Positions 60,483-64,000 of a DNA stretch of 64,000 nucleotides are shown in pieces (position 1 is the first letter of the stretch; every line of letters starts with the position of its first letter). The notes under the pieces were generated by a model that did not search any database, had not been told where the DNA came from, and saw only the letters and a program-made list of their open reading frames with translations. Source of the DNA: Tetranychus cinnabarinus (taxonomy: Eukaryota; Arthropoda; Arachnida; Trombidiformes; Tetranychidae); the NCBI GenBank assembly GCA_022266195.1, contig WHVY01000002.1, forward strand, positions 7,269,001 to 7,333,000, in the 5' to 3' direction. A program made the translations under genes and the position numbers.

Positions 60483-61142
60483 AAAAAATAAACACTCAAC
60501 CAATTGAATAACATTTTTTGATTTCACGATTTTGCGTGTTTCGCATCCTTCCCCAAACAACACTTTACAAACGCTTCAACACAAACCTTTTACTTAATCA
60601 AAATCCACTATTTGATTATTTAGGACAACAGATATTATTTTGTCACTATCGACATTTCATTGTTCAATCTATCAACACTAACTATCAACACAGAATTGAT
60701 TTTGTTGACGTTTTTTAGCCTCGCATTTCAAGGTTTGATTTAACCGCTAAAATGGTGACTCTTTTAGATTGACCAATCCGGTTAAGCCTTTGTTTAATTT
60801 AACCAACGGTTTTTCATTTGTTTTTCATTGTAATGTGGCAACAATTTACAGTCTGTTAATGTTTAACTTTATTTACTCATGTTTTTTAATTACTTACTTT
60901 TTGATTAATTGAACGTAACTTTCAGTTTTATTAACCTTTAATTGCCAATCATTCTTATTATAAGCTGTCAGTTTGTAATTAAACTGCTTTTGTAGCTACC
61001 ATTTACTCGACTATTTTTGCCTTTATTTTTGTTCAATTTTTGTTTGCTTTTTATCTCATTTTACTGTCTTCTATTCACTTTTAATTTGAATAAGTGTGTA
61101 TATTTTACCTGTTTTTTAATCAATCTTTCGTTTGATTTGCCG

Positions 61143-61170
<28 letters not shown>
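61143..61170 (+). repeat. (TC)14 dinucleotide microsatellite
   Basis: Fourteen uninterrupted TC units. It is the longest perfect dinucleotide tract noticed in the window. Confidence 0.95.
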
Positions 61171-61173
<3 letters not shown>

Positions 61174-62639
61174 TCTAATTGGTTTCCAATAAATGGTTGA
61201 ACAAGATTAATTAAACATTGCTTTGGGATAAAAGAAATACTGTTTAACCTCACCTTAATCGGAATCCAGGAAAATTGCGCTTACCAACAGTATCACCAAC
61301 AAAACGAGCTAACAAGTTGTAAGTTACTTTTAACTGTCACCATTTAGATAAGTTAAATTTGGTTGAATCTGAGGTGCAGATAAATCATCGTTACATTCAT
61401 AATTGTCAAATCTATCAATTGTAATGAATTGAAATGCCCAAAAAAAGAACCAATTGAATATTAAAATTTATTTCGTTGTTGTTAGTGAATACACAATTTA
61501 ATCAATCACCATTAAATCTAATTCTGTTTTTTTTCTACAAGGTTCTTCTTACAATTGATGTAAATAAATCCAAGCAAAGAGACAAAAAGGAGAAAAGTGG
61601 AACCCAAAATTGCTGACAGTAAAACCAGATTAAATTGAACACAGTTAACCATTAATTTTTTTGTTTCCATTCTTTGGCAATATTCAACGAAATGAATAAT
61701 ATCAACAAGATACCAATGGTAGGAATGGAGTTATGAGGATATAAAGATGCAAGACTAGGAAGAGAAAAGGAAAGAAAAATATAATGAATTGAATTTATCT
61801 TGAATTTTATTTCTGTAATTTGTTTACATTGAAATGATCAAGAAATAAATAAAAAAACAGAAGAGACAAGAAAAGAGATTTATCATCAATTCAATGTTCA
61901 CATTGTTTGGATAAAAAATGGCAAACAAAAAGTAATCAAGATTCGAACTTCCAAATTCCTTCGAACTTCCTTCCACTTCCAAATTGGCAAAAAAAGTTCT
62001 GGAAATCATGAATGAACAAAAAAACCTTTCAAACACAATCTCACCAAGTATTCAATCTTCAAATGAATTAGACTGAACGTGTTTTAATTACCGCTTTCGC
62101 TAAACAAACGTGAATCGTGCTATTTCTGTGTATTACTATGGTCAACACTGTTATTAATAATTCCCACAAGATAAGCAATCTTTGGTTCAAATAGTTTTCG
62201 CTCACACTGTTAATGTATATTATTATATCTTATCGCTTATCGGCTGGTAAGTGTTTGTGAAAGTTGAATTTGGTTTATGTTATCATTATTTTTTGTTGTT
62301 TTGGGTGAAAAAAAGTGATAAAAGAAAGGTAAAATGTGAGCATAAAATTGGTGAAAAAAGGTCCAAGAAAACACCAAAACAAGCAAAAGAGGAGAGAAAA
62401 GAAAAGTGAACCTGAATCGTTAAACATGGAAACAGCCAGCATTCCTTGTGCCATTATTTTTGTCTCAAAAATCACAAATCAAATAACCTTTTTTTGCCTA
62501 AGTTATTGACTTTGTTTAACAATATCTGATATGCATAAGTATCAAGACTGTGAATGTTGGGATTGGTGATGTTTGTGTGCGTCTTTTTGCTGTGTATATT
62601 CACCAACGTGTTGATTTTTGAAAATGAAAGACAAAATTT

Positions 62640-62700
62640 TCACACACATAACATTAACCAAACACACACAACACAAATATAAACACACACACTCACACAA
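62640..62700 (+). repeat. CA-rich low-complexity tract
   Basis: CACACACATAACATTAACC is followed by ACACACACAACACAAATAT and ACACACACACTCACACAA, an interrupted CA microsatellite. Confidence 0.8.
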
Positions 62701-64000
62701 AACTGAAACTCATTAAACTTAATCTTAAAAGGTCTTAGGAACCCAAATAAAATTATATTAAAGATTGAGTGTGAAAAGCAAAGTAAAGCAGGTTACAGAG
62801 ATAAAGATGATTATGATGATAAAACAGGGAGATCTGAAAAGAGAGTTATTAGTGGTTTGAGTTGTTTTCCTTTCCTTTTTTTTCATTTTTTTGCTGCCTT
62901 CTTAAAGTGTTTGAGAAAGGATGAGAATGCTGAAGAGGAGGAGAAAGAATGAAATGAAAGATGATGAGAGAAATCTAAGAATGGTAATGATAACAATTTG
63001 ATTATGAACAAAAAAACTGTTCAAGGCTGGCCAACATTAAAATGGCTGTTATAAAGGGAAGGAAAAAATTGGAAAGTGACCAGACACTTTGAGAAACCGT
63101 GAGAGATTGGGCAAGATGACGATGAAGATGATGTTGAAGATGGAGATGAGAATGATGATATTAAAAAAAAGTCATCAACCAACGGATGCAACTTGGTCCA
63201 ACGGCGCGATTAAACTGTCAACGGAAACATAAAAACAGTTAATATTAACTTGAAATTTGTTTGATTGGTTTTGAGTGGTGTTGTGACAGTGAAAGGTTAG
63301 ATTATCTTCAACAGGCGGGTCAATAATATCTCAACTTGTTTATACCATGTTTGATGTGAAGAAACATTGAGTAAAACATGATAACTTACGGTATATTGAA
63401 TGAACAATAATTAGATAATGTTCACTGAGAGTAAAGAAAAGTGGATGAAATAGATTAACTTGCGCTTGATAATTGGAAGGAAAGCTCAATGTTTGGTTCC
63501 CAGAAAATGAAATTATTTGTTGATGAAAGGTTAATCATTGGCATTAACTTTTAATTCTTTCATTTGTCTGTTAATTTTGACTCTCTATTGCAGTCAGAAT
63601 AGATTAAATTAATGACTTCTCAATGGTGTGAAATGAAACTCATTCCATGGTAACTCTCCAGTCAACAGTCAAAACTTTCACAGCAACAAAAAGAAAAATG
63701 TTATTTTTCTTTCCTGGATCGCTGATCTGGTCAACTGAATGAAATGAATTAAGGTTCCATGTTGATGTTTGTTGATGTAATAATAACAATAATAATCAAA
63801 TAATAAATATCAACAACACAGCAACGCCAAGAAGCAGTAATAAGCGGTAATAATGTGAGCAGCCCCAGGCCTAAACCCATTTAGAGTTGTGTTGGTGATA
63901 GTTGTTGTTTGTTTAGGTAACCACGGGAGTGAAATTACATTTTGCTGATTCTCTCGGTGAAGAGGCAGATTAAGTAGCTAAATTAGCAAATGAACAAGTG

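Larger units (their letters stand above)
56498..64000. other. Intergenic or intronic DNA, no gene recognised
   Basis: The region is AT-rich, with runs of GAT/ATG triplets near 57481-57530, 58372-58432, 58560-58621, 60391-60482 and 63115-63160, a (TC)14 tract and CA-rich DNA near 62640-62700. Frames read through the triplet runs are His/Asp/Ile repeats and not credible. A possible tiny first exon on the minus strand near 62454 is noted under findings. Confidence 0.55.

Overview
The window reads as nuclear DNA of an animal, most likely an arthropod and probably a chelicerate such as an acariform mite. The evidence is a very AT-rich background, spliced genes with GT..AG introns and pyrimidine-rich acceptors, a lachesin/DIP-type immunoglobulin gene, an SLC17-type transporter, an intronless ENaC/degenerin-like channel and mariner-like miniature elements. 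There are no operons, rRNA, CRISPR or other prokaryotic signatures, and I recognised no tRNA. The species assignment is inference. All splice sites were read by eye.

Layout. 1-9.1 kb: no convincing gene. 9.1-44.9 kb, minus strand: one long gene for a secreted or surface protein with three Ig domains. Its exons were rebuilt from matching splice phases: signal peptide at 44.8 kb, Ig1 at 38.5 and 35.1 kb, Ig2 at 29.5 and 28.1 kb, Ig3 at 16.8 kb, low-complexity tail at 15.5 and 14.6 kb, and a tentative last exon at 9.1 kb. The introns hold most of the repeats: a 614-bp element with a TA duplication (10.5 kb), a 207-bp mariner-like inverted repeat (15.2 kb), an ACTCCCAG-motif array (21.5 kb) and a decayed insertion-like island (36.7-38.2 kb). 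45.7 kb, plus strand: one exon of an engrailed-class homeodomain with altered recognition-helix residues. 46.06-46.85 kb: a repeat-bounded segment enclosing a frameshifted protein fragment and a palindrome with paired nuclear-receptor-like half-sites. 48.8-50.3 kb, minus: a single-exon DEG/ENaC-like channel subunit. 52.9-55.9 kb, minus: a five-exon SLC17/MFS transporter, complete at 521 residues. 56.2 kb, plus: a possible 104-residue single-pass membrane protein, head to head with the transporter. 56.5-64 kb: no gene recognised; GAT/ATG-rich runs, a (TC)14 tract, a perfect 24-bp palindrome and a CTCF-like motif.

The genes do not form a pathway. The Ig protein is a candidate cell-adhesion or synaptic-recognition molecule, the ENaC-like protein a candidate cation channel subunit, and the SLC17 protein an anion/organic-anion transporter. 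The most interesting items are the divergent engrailed-type exon, the repeat-bounded fragment at 46 kb, the ACTCCCAG motif enrichment within the Ig gene, and the departures from ENaC signature motifs in the channel.
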